Position numbers and translations under genes: made by a program. Shown piece after piece: positions 10,641-21,559 of a stretch of 64,000 nucleotides of DNA. Source of the DNA: Schistocephalus solidus (Eukaryota > Platyhelminthes > Cestoda > Diphyllobothriidea > Diphyllobothriidae); contig WEDG01007166.1 of assembly GCA_017591395.1 (NCBI GenBank), positions 1 through 64,000 on the forward strand, given 5' to 3'. The notes beneath the pieces were generated by a model. That model made no database searches. It was not told the origin of the DNA and saw nothing but the letters and a program-made list of their open reading frames with translations. Position 1 is the first letter of the stretch. The number at the start of each line of letters is the position of its first letter.

Positions 10641-13600
10641 TGGGTGGTTCATCTGCCACTGTCCTGATTAGGCTACCTTTCAATTCATACCATATTTCCG
10701 CCCTGGTAGATATTCGAAGACATGCGTACGTACAAGAATTGCATTCTCAGCTAAAAAACCAAACAACAAATGGATTTCCACGGATGTTCTGGCCCAAGGG
10801 TGAGGAGAGGGCTCTACTCGGAGCCACGTTTACAAGAAGATTGACTGGAAAGGACAAAACGCTCGGTTCCAGCGCAGGAACCCCATTCGGCGAAAGGTGA
10901 ACTTAAAATTTGTGTCTCTCTATTTCTGAAATATGCTCTGCCTCAAGATGTTGTAAGGTGAGTTAAACGGGCACCCTAGGGCGAAACAGGCAAACTGAGA
11001 CATTCCTCCACAACATCGACAGCAACCGATGTGCCAGATCCGTAGTGAATTGTCAGTATTTGCCACCTATTCAGAGTAGATAAGGCTTTCAAAAATAGCT
11101 AACGAAGACTCCGCAGCCTGATTGAACTGACGTACGGAGATCTGGGTCAGATCAACTAATGATGTCCACCGTGTACAATCACTCCCTGACTGTGTCTGCG
11201 GATTCAAGCATATCAGCCGTGTGCAAAGGGAGTTGATAGCTCGGCCGATTGAACACTCACCAAAACAGTTGCTTCAAGCCGGAAACAATACACAGGGCAT
11301 TTTGGTTTTAAAGTACCGGCTAGACACTTTGAGCCCCAAGTCACCTCGAGTTGCAGCGGCAATTAGACACCACCCTAGAGGTGTGAAAGCCGTTGGGTCA
11401 CGGGCTTAGCTTCAACTGCCCCCATAGGGGGACTAGGCCAGCTGGTACCGACCTACCACCCTCCTGCTCATCTGAACCACCCGCATGCCTCAGTAAAAAT
11501 GATTGCTAATCATGATGTAATCACATCACATTTTATTGGTTTACCCTTTTTTCAAACATCGTGGCTCCACTTATACAACTCACAGGGCCTATCACTAGCC
11601 GGGTGAGAGGTCATTAAACTTGGTGGTATCATTGAAATCGGCCTCTTTTACGAAATACTCCATGTTCAAACCAACAGCCCTTAACCCAAGCATAAGGAAA
11701 AGACTCGGGGACCTTTTGCACTTAGGATCGTCAATGTCAATGGCGTAACTGTTTTCGTCTGCAGGTCAGAGAAGTTTCAGTTTCAGTTTCTACGAAGCAA
11801 ACGATCCCCGAGAATAAGCTCTGGGTAGAGTGACATAATCATCCCCCCAGACCTCCAGACCCCTGATAACTTGCACAAGGACAAAGGTGGAAGCAAGGTA
11901 TTTTTCGTTGAGGAAAGTAAAGATGCGACAGTCAGCAAAGGAAAAAAACACCTGCAAAAACGCAATTTTCGTGTTTCCGCGCTTTCCTTGTCTTATTTGG
12001 TCATTGTAGGCCAGGAGGTAGAGACACTGGTAGGATCATGTTTAACAGAATGCTGCCAGTGGCACGCTGACAAAAAAATTCCGTGAATAGGAACACCTGT
12101 CTATTCCATGGGCCTTGCGCCAATTTTCAGAGGGATTAGTGCACGAATGGATAGGAGGGTTCGAGTCCCAGGTGTCGGTATGAGTAAAGAAAAGGGTGTT
12201 CACGCCTCGGAACAATTTGCTTATTATTCTGAGCTTAAGAACTCGTACAGGAGACCACCGGTAGATATATATGCAGCAATAGAAAAAGGCTACCGTTATA
12301 GAAAGGGCAAGCCAATAAATGAGCAATTGAGCCAGTGTGGAGATGAATACTCATGGCTCTGTATGCTGGCGCCAGATCGATATATTGATTGAGTTCTCAT
12401 TCGAGGCCCAGGCTTCGGTAAATTATCGACTTGTCTTACATCCGACGTGGGCGATTTTGTTGATGGCTGCGAAGTTGAGCTAATGGTCCGTTTCGTAGAT
12501 TTGGGCAGCTGCTTGCGATAATTCGTCGCCCCGTCGCACAGTCAACTTATGTTCATGAGTGCGTAATTAGAGCATGCGTTCAGTGTGACCTGTATATTTA
12601 TAAGGACAGGTTAGGCGTGGGATATAATACACTACCCGGTATTGGGATTTGATCGGTCTTTGATTTTCATGACCATGTTTCACATGATAGTTTTCGGATG
12701 GTGTGTAATTCCAAGGTCTAGTCTCGCAGCAATGCGTTCAGTCGCTTCAAAGACGTCCTTTTTGTACAATGGATTGCCTATCATATTAAATCACAAGAAA
12801 AGGCCTGTTTTGCAAAATCCACCCCTGCTGTGTCCCTCAAAGTTTTACAGTAGTAAAGAAGTAACCGTTCTTAAAAAGAAGGCATATTGTGTTTAACAAT
12901 TAAATGTTTTTGGTGTTTATTAATATTAATTAATTTAGGAAAGCGACAAATCCCAAAAATGTGAAAAAGCGATATAACAAAGTAAATTAAAGTTCTAAAT
13001 GTGCAGGGAGTCTGACCATGGAAAAAACAGTGCATAAGGCAACATAACTATAATAACGTTTAAAAATATCCTTTAATGTATCTTCCGTGAAAGTCGTCTT
13101 CCAGATTACGGGCAATGTATGGCTGCTACGAAACACCTAAATTTTGAGTTTCTATTCCAAAACGGTTTCACGAGAACTGGCGTTTTTTATTCCGTTTGTA
13201 AATTGTTTGAAATGCGTTTAACTAAGGCAAACAGATTTTGCTTGACTGAGCCGGTAAGTACGACACAGGAATAACATATACCATAAGCTCACATGTTGGC
13301 AGGCCGGTCATTGAATATGATATTTAAATAAAATTGTCGGGTGTAATCGTTAACATACCATCTGGTGTATATTAAGATAACTTTACTTTTGTTTAATTTC
13401 TTTATAAGTTCTTCAGGTGCTCGGCTACGACGAGTTTCAGATCGTCCTTCAAATAGTGGTGAATACTTTACGATTTTCAAAAAAACGTGATAAGTTTGCA
13501 AAAACGGAATTTTTTAAAACTGAATTCGTCTTGTTTCCCCAAAAACAATGTGATTTCTAATATCTGCATTAACCTTATTTTCATGAACGCAAAACTTAAT

Positions 13601-14140
13601 TATCCATTTGCTGAAGTAATATATATAAAAAAATCTAGTTTATGTTAATGTTCGTTTATAGCTCAACGTTCAAAAATAAGAGCTTTTGGATTTATGGCTT
13701 TCAATAGCTTAGAAGTATTCCTGGATGTAAAAAAAACGTCAGATTTGACGCATTTGTCTCCGTTTTCCACTCAATAAACAGATCTGAATTGAACTCTTAA
13801 TTAGTAAACAGATTCCTGCGCATCAATTAAAATTCCCCAGAATAAAATATCACCATCAACTGTGTGCCGTACTACCGCCTCAAATTTCGATCGTGAACTT
13901 TCATGAGTTAGGCAATCTTTGGTGCTGTTTCTGGTTGGGGCCTCCGTGGCCGAACGTTCAGGCCTCGGCTTAGGATAAGTGTTAAGTTTCGAGGTAGAAA
14001 TCTTTACCCTTCCTGAAACATTTGCTAAGGGCCATCATTGTGTCCTGGGGTGAGCGGGGGTCCTAGTCGTGCGTCTTAGCTGTGAGCCTGCAGGCGAGCT
14101 GGTCCAAAGCAAAATAGACGGTACTTCTAAATACCTCGAA
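10641..14140. other. Long unassigned region, AT-rich in its second half
   Basis: About 3.5 kb with no supportable gene. Open frames are 94 codons or fewer and show no domain. 12.89-13.87 kb is markedly AT-rich. A B-box-like gagggttcgagtcccaggtg at about 12157-12176 could be a worn SINE. A SINE-like head (ggggcctccgtggccgaacg) at about 13937 is weak. Confidence 0.55.
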
Positions 14141-14144
14141 ACAC

Positions 14145-14530
14145 AAGGTAAGGATGACTTGTATGGCCGCCTAAGCAAGACACGGGAACAGGAACTGGCG
14201 GCAATGTGTATGGCTTTGCATCGACTTCTGGGGAACTTCGGCTCAGGATTAAGGTAAATGATAGAGCTAAGTTTCGGATTGGGTTTAAGGTTAGGGTTAG
14301 CGTCAGGAGTATGGTATGTTTGGGTTCGTGTTAACTGTAGGGTTTGGGTTTAGGGTAAGTCTAGGGCTAAAATTAATGTTAAAATATAGTTTCCGGTTAG
14401 GGATAGTTTTAGGGCTAGGGTTAAGCTACAGGATGTTTACCCTTCACGAAATTTATCCCAAAGCTACGTATGTTATGTAGGCAAAGAATTCCTATTTCTA
14501 TGCCCTGACTAGTCGGCCATATAACTCGCC
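14145..14530 (+). repeat. M element: palindromic ends, TTAGGG-like core
   Basis: Best preserved M copy. The left end reads aaggatgacttgtatggccg, cctaagcaagacacggg, a GGAAC motif and gtggctttgc. The right end, read on the minus strand, gives gcgagttatatggccgacta, gtcagggca, an AGGAAT motif and a ggataaatttcg motif, so the termini are inverted copies. The middle (about 14280-14430) is a run of degenerate TTAGGG-like units (gtttaaggttagggttagcg and similar). There is no coding capacity. It fits a MITE-like non-autonomous DNA element, but no target duplication is clear and the superfamily is unknown. Confidence 0.7.
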
Positions 14531-15640
14531 CTACCAAATACAATATGTGACAACCATACATACACGAATTTCAGTCGGTGGGGGATAATTATAAACGAGT
14601 ATTTTTGGAATTTTTGCACGAACTCCCTTCCTCCCCATTTGCTCCCTTTGGCTTCAATGCCGTTTGAACTGATTTGACATCTCCAAACTTCTTCAGAAAT
14701 AGAGCCGTTCCATCGGGAACAAAATAAAGCTGTTCAACCATTAGGACTCCCATTAACATATGGTTCAGGGGTGGTCGCCATGACAACGACAACGTTAAAA
14801 AAACAAACCGAAGCCTTGTGTCCTCCCCCCTACCTCCTTCTTACCAGGGCGTTCGAGTCCACAGAATTCTGCGGGCGGAGGGAGGGAGGCCTCTGGCAAC
14901 AAGAATTTTTTCCCAAAACAGCTCATTGGTTGCGCCGTTCTGTGTTCCTTTAGCGGAACCCAAACCCTTATTCATTGTACTAGAACAACACGAAATTGTC
15001 CTCCACTGCAGAACATAGAAAACCTTCAGCAGAATCCCACATGCATGAGTCCATTGAGCAACGGCTCAATGACAAAATTTGCATGGTGAGGACTGCATAT
15101 TTAAATGGTAATCCCGGACTGTACTTCTGTTAGGTTTCACGGAAATAACTACCGACTTTTACAACGTCATCTGGCGATGCTCTAGTTCAAGTGCAGATAA
15201 CAGAAAAAATGCAAAAATACGTCCAATTCATCTCACAGAAAACATATTTGTGGCTTTTCCTGTCACTACAAAACTCTGAGTTTATAAAATTGCATTGCTG
15301 TTTTAAGACCTTCCCATGCTGATAAATTCAAATTTAGCTCAACACCCCTCCCACGGGTACTTGATAAAAGCCGAGACACGTTTGTCCTCGATTTTGTGCA
15401 GCTAGGTGCAGGTCACATACTCCAGTCTGCAGTATTAGGCTTTTATTCCTTCCAAAATTAATGCCTATGCTTAGTCTGTGGACCAAATATCTCAGATTCG
15501 GTACGAAAGTTTAAAAGTCTATTTGAACTGACCACCGTCGGCTTGGTCGGAATAACCGCGTAATATGCACAAGTTGGTAATGGGCAGTCAGCAGTGTTCA
15601 CGTGGCCAGTGCACGTGGTGGGCGTCCACTCGCAATGGAG
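14531..15640. other. Unassigned stretch
   Basis: Only short open frames without domains. Nothing supportable. Confidence 0.55.
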
Positions 15641-15644
15641 GTCA

Positions 15645-15975
15645 GGGCAAGAATGACTTTTATGGCCACCTAAACAGGACACGGGTATGTGAGCCTCCCG
15701 CCCACTTAACGTAGATGGCTTTGCAATAAATTACAAGGAAAGCACATATTCCCGCATCTTATCACTAGCACTAACCCTAATCTAAAACTGCTTTAACCGT
15801 AATCTTAACCCTTAGCCCACCCTTAACCCTAACCCTGCCGGTAACACGAACCCAAACTCTTACTATTAATCTAATCATGACCTTGAATCTAACTATTACC
15901 ATAACCTGCAGCTTAGCCTTAAAGTCCGTTTGGTAACTACCAGTTCTTGAGTGAGGTACCGTGGAGCTAGCCACA
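15645..15975 (+). repeat. M element with CCCTAA-like core
   Basis: Starts agaatgacttttatggccac and ctaaacaggacacggg, then cgcccacttaacgtagatgg, ctttgcaataaatt, then a degenerate CCCTAA-like run at about 15765-15850 (cttaaccctaaccctgccgg). Here the core is C-rich on the same strand on which the 14.1 kb copy is G-rich, so the core orientation is not fixed relative to the ends. Confidence 0.7.
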
Positions 15976-16019
15976 TCAGTGTTCTCCTGGGTTCATTAAC
16001 GACAACAACCGGACATCCT

Positions 16020-16150
16020 TCAAGGCAGGGGAATATAAACCCCCCTAATACCGGTGGTTTTGCGCTAAATTCCAGACGGAGTTAGGGTTGGGAAAGTTAG
16101 CATTAGGGTTAGGGTTAGATTTTTGGCTTGGGTTAGAGTAAGTCCACGGG
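16020..16150 (+). repeat. Partial M element
   Basis: M head block (aataccggtggttttgcgct, aaattccag) followed by ttagcattagggttagggtt. It lacks a second end. Confidence 0.6.
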
Positions 16151-16389
16151 AATAGATGATCCCCTTGAACTTAACATTGGGCTGTGTAGAGTTTGACTAA
16201 TTAGCATCGCCAATTTGTGTTTCCAGTATTATGCGTTGTTTTAATTCCCTCAAAAATTAAATTATTTTCAAATATGGATTAGAACGCAGAGCACGAAGCC
16301 GCAGGAAGAGTCAAACTACCATTTGTGTAAAGAACCCACGTGTTCCAGGACTTAAATTCGTTTTGAAGACTGCCACTGTCTCTGATTAT

Positions 16390-16465
16390 GTGTTCGAGTG
16401 AGAGTCCGAAACGTTAGGCCAATAAACTTCTTGTTCCAGCGATCGCATCTTCTTCTGAACTTCCA
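16390..16465 (+). repeat. Retroelement 3'-end remnant (PLE-like)
   Basis: gttcgagtgagagtccgaaa, then cgttaggccaataaacttc and cagcgatcgcatcttcttct. Same order as at 9175-9245 and as 59155-59240 on the minus strand. Confidence 0.45.
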
Positions 16466-17328
16466 GCCTGACTAAACTCTAATGAGAGCCAAACTTTTTT
16501 TCGATGGTGAGCAAGTGCATGAGGCTCAAATCTTGCGACAACTATTTCATGGGCTACTGTCTAAAATCACCTCAGGTTTGACAGGCCCGTTGGCAAATTC
16601 TACAAAAAGGGCTTGTTCACCGGCGGCGGCGAGGGGGTGACTGTAGATGGCTCAAGTCGGCTGCCTTGAGTAGCTCGCAGCGTGGCACGTGTCGGATGAC
16701 TTGGCTGAAGCGCTTGGGCGATCAGACTCGGGCGGTGTGTCCGAAATGGGGAGGGGTGGAGGGGCGAACGGCACGCGCCCGTTAAATGATCCGGCAATCA
16801 AAACCGACAGTTACTAGGCCACTAACGTGAGGTATGAGATGCGCAAATGCGTGCCTAGGCAAACGCACACAGAGATTCGTTTAGCGGCAGGCTGTGTTGT
16901 AGGACAGGTTCAAGAGAAAGGCTGGGATTAAATTCCAGAGGGGGGTGTCTGCGAAAAAATGATGTCTCGACTAAGCAACGGCAGGGTTCGTACAGCACAC
17001 ATTTCGGCATTTGTGCATAATGGACTCGGTGAGGATCCAATGAACAAATCCAAACCAAGGTTCTCTAAAATAGGAGATTAGTGGTCGGACGAGATTTTAG
17101 GGGTGGGCAAAAGGAAGCTTGGAAAGATTAACCACATGCAGATAATGTTAGTTAAACACTCAAAAAATGCCTAATGAAAACAGCACACAAAGCGTGTGCT
17201 GTGTGTGCTGTGCGTGTAAATAGACTGTAAATGGGCTGAAAACACGGAAGCCGAAGGTAGTAGCTACGTACTGGTACGCAACAGATCGCCAAAAGTAGAA
17301 GCCAATTAATAGGGTATGTTTGATACGG
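16466..17328. other. Unassigned stretch
   Basis: No gene or repeat recognised. Confidence 0.5.
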
Positions 17329-17329
17329 T

Positions 17330-17450
17330 GGGGGCCTCGTAGATCAGTTGGCTATAGCGGTTGCTCTACTAAAACCTTCCCCTTGCTGGCGTGGATTCGA
17401 ATCCAACCAAGGCCGCCACGTTTTTCGCAATTGGGTCAATTGAATAGGAA
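17330..17450 (+). repeat. SINE1 copy (tRNA-derived)
   Basis: Head ggggcctcgtagatcagttg (A-box region) and B-box ggattcgaatccaaccaagg, closing with ggccgcc. The body continues gtttttcgcaattgggtcaa as in the 41-42 kb copies but soon diverges. It is a solo copy, useful for contrast with the tandem array at 40.7-42.5 kb. Confidence 0.8.
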
Positions 17451-17459
17451 CTAATTGCC

Positions 17460-17700
17460 TAAAAGTAGAAAACTAAGGTCTAACCCTAAGCCAGATCCTC
17501 AACCCCACAAGGCTCAAAAACTAAGCCTAAACCCAAACCTAACCATAAACCAAAAGCCCGAACCATGAGCCACAACCCTAATCCCTTAGTCCTTAATAAT
17601 AGTTTTAGATCTATCCATAAACTGTATTCCATAGCTTTAAGCCCTGACACCAAACATTCATCCCTTACCACATAATCTCTCCCTATATACAACCCCTAAA
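17460..17700. repeat. Degenerate CCTAAACC-type tract
   Basis: About 240 bp of C-rich telomere-like units (ctaagcctaaacccaaacct and similar) without clear M ends. Probably a core of an M element whose ends have eroded. Confidence 0.55.
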
Positions 17701-17835
17701 CTACTTCCAACTCTCATGTTAACTCAAAAACCCAATCCTATCTGTAAACCCCAGATAAAATTTCGCTGATTAAGCAGCTTCAAACGTAGGCATATCATGT
17801 CCGCCTACAGCAAATAAGAAGCTCTCTTCTAGTAA

Positions 17836-17838
17836 TAA

Positions 17839-17882
<44 letters not shown>
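17836..17882. repeat. (ATA)n microsatellite
   Basis: About 15 ATA triplets in an uninterrupted run. Confidence 0.95.
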
Positions 17883-17883
<1 letters not shown>

Positions 17884-18044
17884 TCTTCAGTTGCAGGAGG
17901 TTGAGAGAACAGTTCACCGTACGAATAGAAACGGATATGCGCGTGCCTGACCTTATTTACAGATAATACCAGTTTTCGGTTATAGGAAGAGTCACTGTAT
18001 ATTGCAAGCTTTCTAGATCGCATGGAAGTCCATCAGGGAAGAGA

Positions 18045-18200
18045 TTGAATGTTCGACCGTCATCAACGAAGACCTCAACCGTAGGCCCCATCGGTGGCCG
18101 CAACACCGGTGACACGCGCGTGAGTTGATTTATAGTGAAGCAGACTTGCGAAGCACCTACCGCACTGTCTCCTACCTTACCCGCCGCCTCCAATGGCCAG
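18045..18200 (-). repeat. Worn R repeat, 3' part
   Basis: Contains, on the plus strand, tgttcgaccgtcatcaacga, acacgcgcgtgagttgattt, atagtgaagcagacttgcga and taccgcactgtctcc. These align in order with the complement of the RTE 3' UTR end. An open minus-strand frame over it (118 codons) is therefore not a gene. Confidence 0.65.
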
Positions 18201-18929
18201 AAAATGTGAACACAATGGGAGACAGTATTAAACCCGTAATACTTGTGTAGAGTTGTGTACTTTCCCCCTGCACGTCGACTGCGTGTCACCTGGCAGCTAA
18301 CGGAACGTGACAATTTGACGGTGAGCGCGCAGTGTGTGATATGCTGGGGTGAAATTCCTTTGCCCCACGCACATGCCAGCAGAGATCCCGGTTAACAATA
18401 GTCCCGCCTACAAGTGACAAATTGGCAAATTGGATGCTAAAACCATATAAGAGCAGCGGGTATGTTAGATCGAGGCAGTTAAAGGCTAGCGGGGCACAAA
18501 ATTTAGGCGTTACTTTAAGGTGTAACCTCCGTCGTCAGGCGCATTGGCCGTCCTCCGGCTTATGAAGTTCTGCGTTATTAAAGGCTTTAAAATCAGGATA
18601 CAATGGGCGTAAGACGCGGAGGAGCCATCGGACCAAAAAATAGTAACAAGACTTAACTGAACCCCGGCGTGAGGACTAACGACACACGCAGTTGTTCACC
18701 TCCAACAGAAGGCCATGATAGGGAAATGAAAAAATTGATCAACCCAAGACTGACAAACCGAGCAAGTCATTCGAAATTCTGTCCGATGTTTTGCATTTAA
18801 AAGAGCTGGGAAAGAGAGCCGGGAAACGTCGGCATCAAAAATCATTAGGGTGAGTCAGTACTCCTTCTCTAATACTTTATAAAAAAGTATAGCTAGATCA
18901 CTTCTTCCCTATTCCAAATGCACAGAGAG

Positions 18930-19165
18930 ACTGGTGTCTATTCTAAGCCACAAATGGCCGCCTAACATTGGAATAAAGTTCGGTAGGACATGGGGATATG
19001 AATCCCATGTGCTAACCTCCAGGGAAATTGGACCAGGCTCAAGGTTAGGGATACGTTTATGAGTAGAGATTCGTTTTTGTATTAGGGTTACGATTCTGGT
19101 TAGATTTAATGTTCGGTTTACGGTTAGGGCATAAGAATCGATACCTTTCCTGGAATCAAGCACGT
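18930..19165 (+). repeat. M element, partial
   Basis: Starts ccacaaatggccgcctaaca, passes ccagggaaattggaccaggc and a TTAGGG-like tract (ggttacgattctggttagat; cggttagggc). The right end is not clear. Confidence 0.6.
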
Positions 19166-19399
19166 GATCGCCTTTATTGCAGGAGCTAGTATTCGCGTCT
19201 GTTCCCGAAATTCTAAATAATCGTGTATTTTACATGAAAGCAAACTTATCTGTGTAGGTAAGGTAGGAGTGATTTGGACTATTAAAATCGATGGTAAACA
19301 CACGAATGATTAAAATCCTTATTAAATTTCCTTTAACCTCGATAAATCTTAACAGAACAATGACCGTGCTCAGGAGGTGACCTGATTCCCAAGGATTAA

Positions 19400-19680
19400 A
19401 AACACGTATGGTGACGATACCCCCGATCGCTATCGGAACTCACCCATTCCGTTCTGCCTTGGGGCTCACTCTCGAGCCCCGTCAGCAGCCGCACAGCGGT
19501 TAGTAGCGTAAGCTGATGAGCATTACCGACAAAGACAAGGGAGAGTTGAATGGCCATTTCTGACACATTAGCCGTCATCAGCCAGTCATACCCGACCCCA
19601 AGTGGTGCACTACCCGAGACTCCAACCCGCAACATATTGACCATAATTGCAATGCTCTAACCATTGAACCACGAGCTCTT
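19400..19680 (-). repeat. SINE2 copy, near complete
   Basis: On the minus strand: tRNA-like head gagctcgtggttcaatggtt with agagcattgc, eroded B-box gcgggttggagtctcgggta, body gtatgactggctgatgacgg, then ccattcaactctcccttgtct, and a long tail containing gtgcggctgctgacggggct. The tail block is repeated at 19730-19930. Confidence 0.75.
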
Positions 19681-19729
19681 TGTTTTCTCAGTTTAGATCG
19701 AAGTTTGGACATTCCTTGAAGAACGCTCA

Positions 19730-19930
19730 CCGATCGCTAACGAAACTCACTCGTCCCGGTTCCGCCTTGTGGCTCACTCTTAAGCCCCGCCAGCAGCCGC
19801 ACAGCAACTAGTACCATACAGAGAAGAACTTTACCGACAAAGACTGGTTTATGATGGTTAATGAGTCAGAAAAGACAATTCAAGTCTCCCTAGTCTTTGC
19901 CGATCGACATAATCTGATTAGTGACACGGT
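19730..19930 (-). repeat. Second SINE2 tail block
   Basis: Repeats the SINE2 tail order on the minus strand (agactagggagacttgaatt region, gtctttgtcggtaaag, ctgtgcggctgctggcgggg, cgatcgg). The tRNA-like head is not seen. Confidence 0.6.
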
Positions 19931-20470
19931 CGATGGCTTCTAAGCTGTGCCGCCTTATGCAATTATCTACGCAGCCAGTGCTCATCTAACTCTCCACAGG
20001 CAGCATAGTCTTACGGAGTCTGCAGAAATTGAATCATGTTGCAATGCAAGAACAAGTTGGGGTTCATTACACAAAAAAAGAAAAAGGTCTTTTCTTTGAG
20101 ACAGGGAGAGAGGGAGATACACTTCATTTTGAAAGTATCGTTTCACAATTTTCAGCAAAATACCTGCATTCAGCGTGGGTAAAATGGGTATACAAAAAGA
20201 GATAACAACGGAGGATAAAAAATACCATAGAAATTAACCGAAAGCGGCAACTTTTGGCATCAGGAACGGTCGTCTGTGAAGTATTTTATTCCTTCAAAAC
20301 GGTGGTAACGTTGTTTACAAAAGACCCCATTATGGTAAATAAAAGAAACAAGCAGTGGTAAATAGCCGTACTTAAAAAACAAAATGGGCCACCCATTTTA
20401 ACTTTTTCGCACATTTACTTCACGTCTGACAATGACCTGGTGAACCAGCGTTGAAAATTTATATATATAT
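19931..20470. other. Unassigned stretch
   Basis: No gene or repeat recognised, apart from a short (TA)n at about 20460-20472. Confidence 0.5.
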
Positions 20471-20479
20471 ATGCGCGTT

Positions 20480-21242
20480 CCCGGAAATAAATGAGAAGAA
20501 GAGGTGATCACGGGAACCATGGATTTATTGTCCTGACGTTTCAAAATCAAACAAGATTTCATCGTCGATGGTATTTGAAGTGGAAAGAAGGCATCCCAAG
20601 AAATAAAGTTGAAGTTGAATACGTTCTATGGCAAATGGAGCTTTATTGTGTAAATTTTCAACATCGGTTCTCCGGGTCGTCGTCAGACGCAGGCGGGCAG
20701 CAAATGTGACCAAAAACAGTTGACATCGTAATCACGCGAAAAAAGTTGATACTGGCGTGAACATTGGCACCATTGAGCGGCCACCGTGTGTATCAGCCTG
20801 TCCTGATTGGTTCTCGTTTCTTCCATTTCTCCTTGAGATGTCTGTACGCCGCATCCAACTCGATATGTCTGTTGATGCATGACTCATCTGAATGCATCGC
20901 CTCGAGGAACTCTCGACCTCTCTTGAAGGGACAGGCAGCGACAATCCGAGTTTTATCCCAAGCGAAGGTGTGCCCGGTGTCTAGAGTATGCATAGCTGTT
21001 TGGGACAGATGGTCCCGCCTCTTTACTGCCAACTGATGTTCATAGATGCGTGTAGAGGCGGATTTGCCGGTCTGACCACAATACACGGCATCACATGCTT
21101 CACACGGGATCTTGTAGATGACTACTTTCTTGTCCAAATAGTTGAACCTGTCCTTAGGGTGGACAAGCTGGGTACGCAAAGTGGTTGTCGGTTTGTGCGC
21201 CACATGAATTTGGTGCTTCCTTAGGTGTCTTTTGACGAGTTC

Positions 21243-21244
<2 letters not shown>
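20480..21244 (-). mobile_element. Penelope-like element, 3' part
   Basis: Minus-strand fragment holding the end of a PLE polyprotein (GIY-YIG domain, 20793-21203) and about 310 bp of 3' UTR, ending in gaaacgtcaggacaataaat close to 20530. The RT domain is missing: upstream the element stops at an (AT)n tract (21246-21292). Only one copy of this subfamily lies in the window; the 40-43 kb copies are more distant. Confidence 0.8.
20793..21203 (-). pseudogene. PLE GIY-YIG endonuclease domain
   Basis: A 136-codon open stretch, probably continuing a longer protein at its N-terminus. Order seen: LVHPKDRFNYLDKKVVIYKI, PCEACDAVYCGQTGKSASTR, then IYEHQLAVKRRD, HTLDTGHTFAWDKTRIV and REFLEAMHSDESCINRHIEL. 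VIYKI and YCGQTG are the GIY and YIG strands. The Arg and Glu-His after them match the active-site region of the family, and the C-x2-C pair with later His residues matches the zinc-binding insert typical of Penelope endonucleases. In living PLEs this domain cuts the target DNA. The sequence is intact here, but the rest of the element is absent, so I call it a gene fragment. Confidence 0.85.

Positions 21245-21245
<1 letters not shown>

Positions 21246-21292
<47 letters not shown>
21246..21292. repeat. (AT)n microsatellite
   Basis: About 23 AT dinucleotides directly abutting the PLE fragment and the 21291 hairpin. Confidence 0.95.
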
Positions 21293-21295
<3 letters not shown>

Positions 21296-21335
21296 AGTGT
21301 GTGGCTCACCGATCTGCTGAGCCACACACTATCAT
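21291..21335. repeat. Perfect 18-bp inverted repeat, 9-base loop
   Basis: Arm atgatagtgtgtggctca (21291-21308), loop ccgatctgc, arm tgagccacacactatcat (21318-21335). No mismatch in the arms. It sits between the (AT)n tract and the start of a SINE2. Confidence 0.95.
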
Positions 21336-21344
21336 CATATTCCC

Positions 21345-21545
21345 GATCGCAACCGACAAAGCAACGAGCCCGTGGCTCAATGGTAGAGCGTTCGACTCAA
21401 ATGCCAAAGGTCGCGGGTTCGAATCCCAGGTGTTCCACACTTGGGATTGGGTATGACTGGCTGATGACGGCTAATAAGCCAGAAATGGCCATTCCGGTCT
21501 CCCTTGTCTTTGTCGGTTCCACATTATCATATATATATATATCCA
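21345..21545 (+). repeat. SINE2 copy, well preserved
   Basis: Starts near cgatcgcaaccgacaaagca. A-box region gagcccgtggctcaatggta with gagcg, B-box gggttcgaatcccaggtgtt, body gtatgactggctgatgacgg, ctaataagccagaaatgg, ccattccggtctcccttgtc, then tttgtcggt and a short (TA)n. D-arm GCTC/GAGC and T-arm CTGGG-type pairing are tRNA-like, but the acceptor stem does not pair. With several copies in the window it is a SINE, not a tRNA gene. Confidence 0.85.
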
Positions 21546-21559
21546 AGTTATCCAAATCG

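Noticed and set aside
14280..14430. A telomere or a chromosome end
   Set aside because: The TTAGGG-like units are degenerate, short, occur in both orientations and lie inside dispersed M elements.
14162..14521. A TA target duplication (Tc1/mariner type) for the M element
   Set aside because: TA steps flank the tggccg ends, but similarity between copies continues outside them (ggatgactt...), so the true ends lie further out and no duplication can be claimed.
17957..18313. A 118-codon minus-strand gene
   Set aside because: Its middle coincides with a worn R repeat in antisense order; no domain is visible.
21363..21435. A functional tRNA gene
   Set aside because: A- and B-boxes are good, but the acceptor stem does not pair, and the same head with the same trailing body occurs several times in the window, as expected for a SINE.
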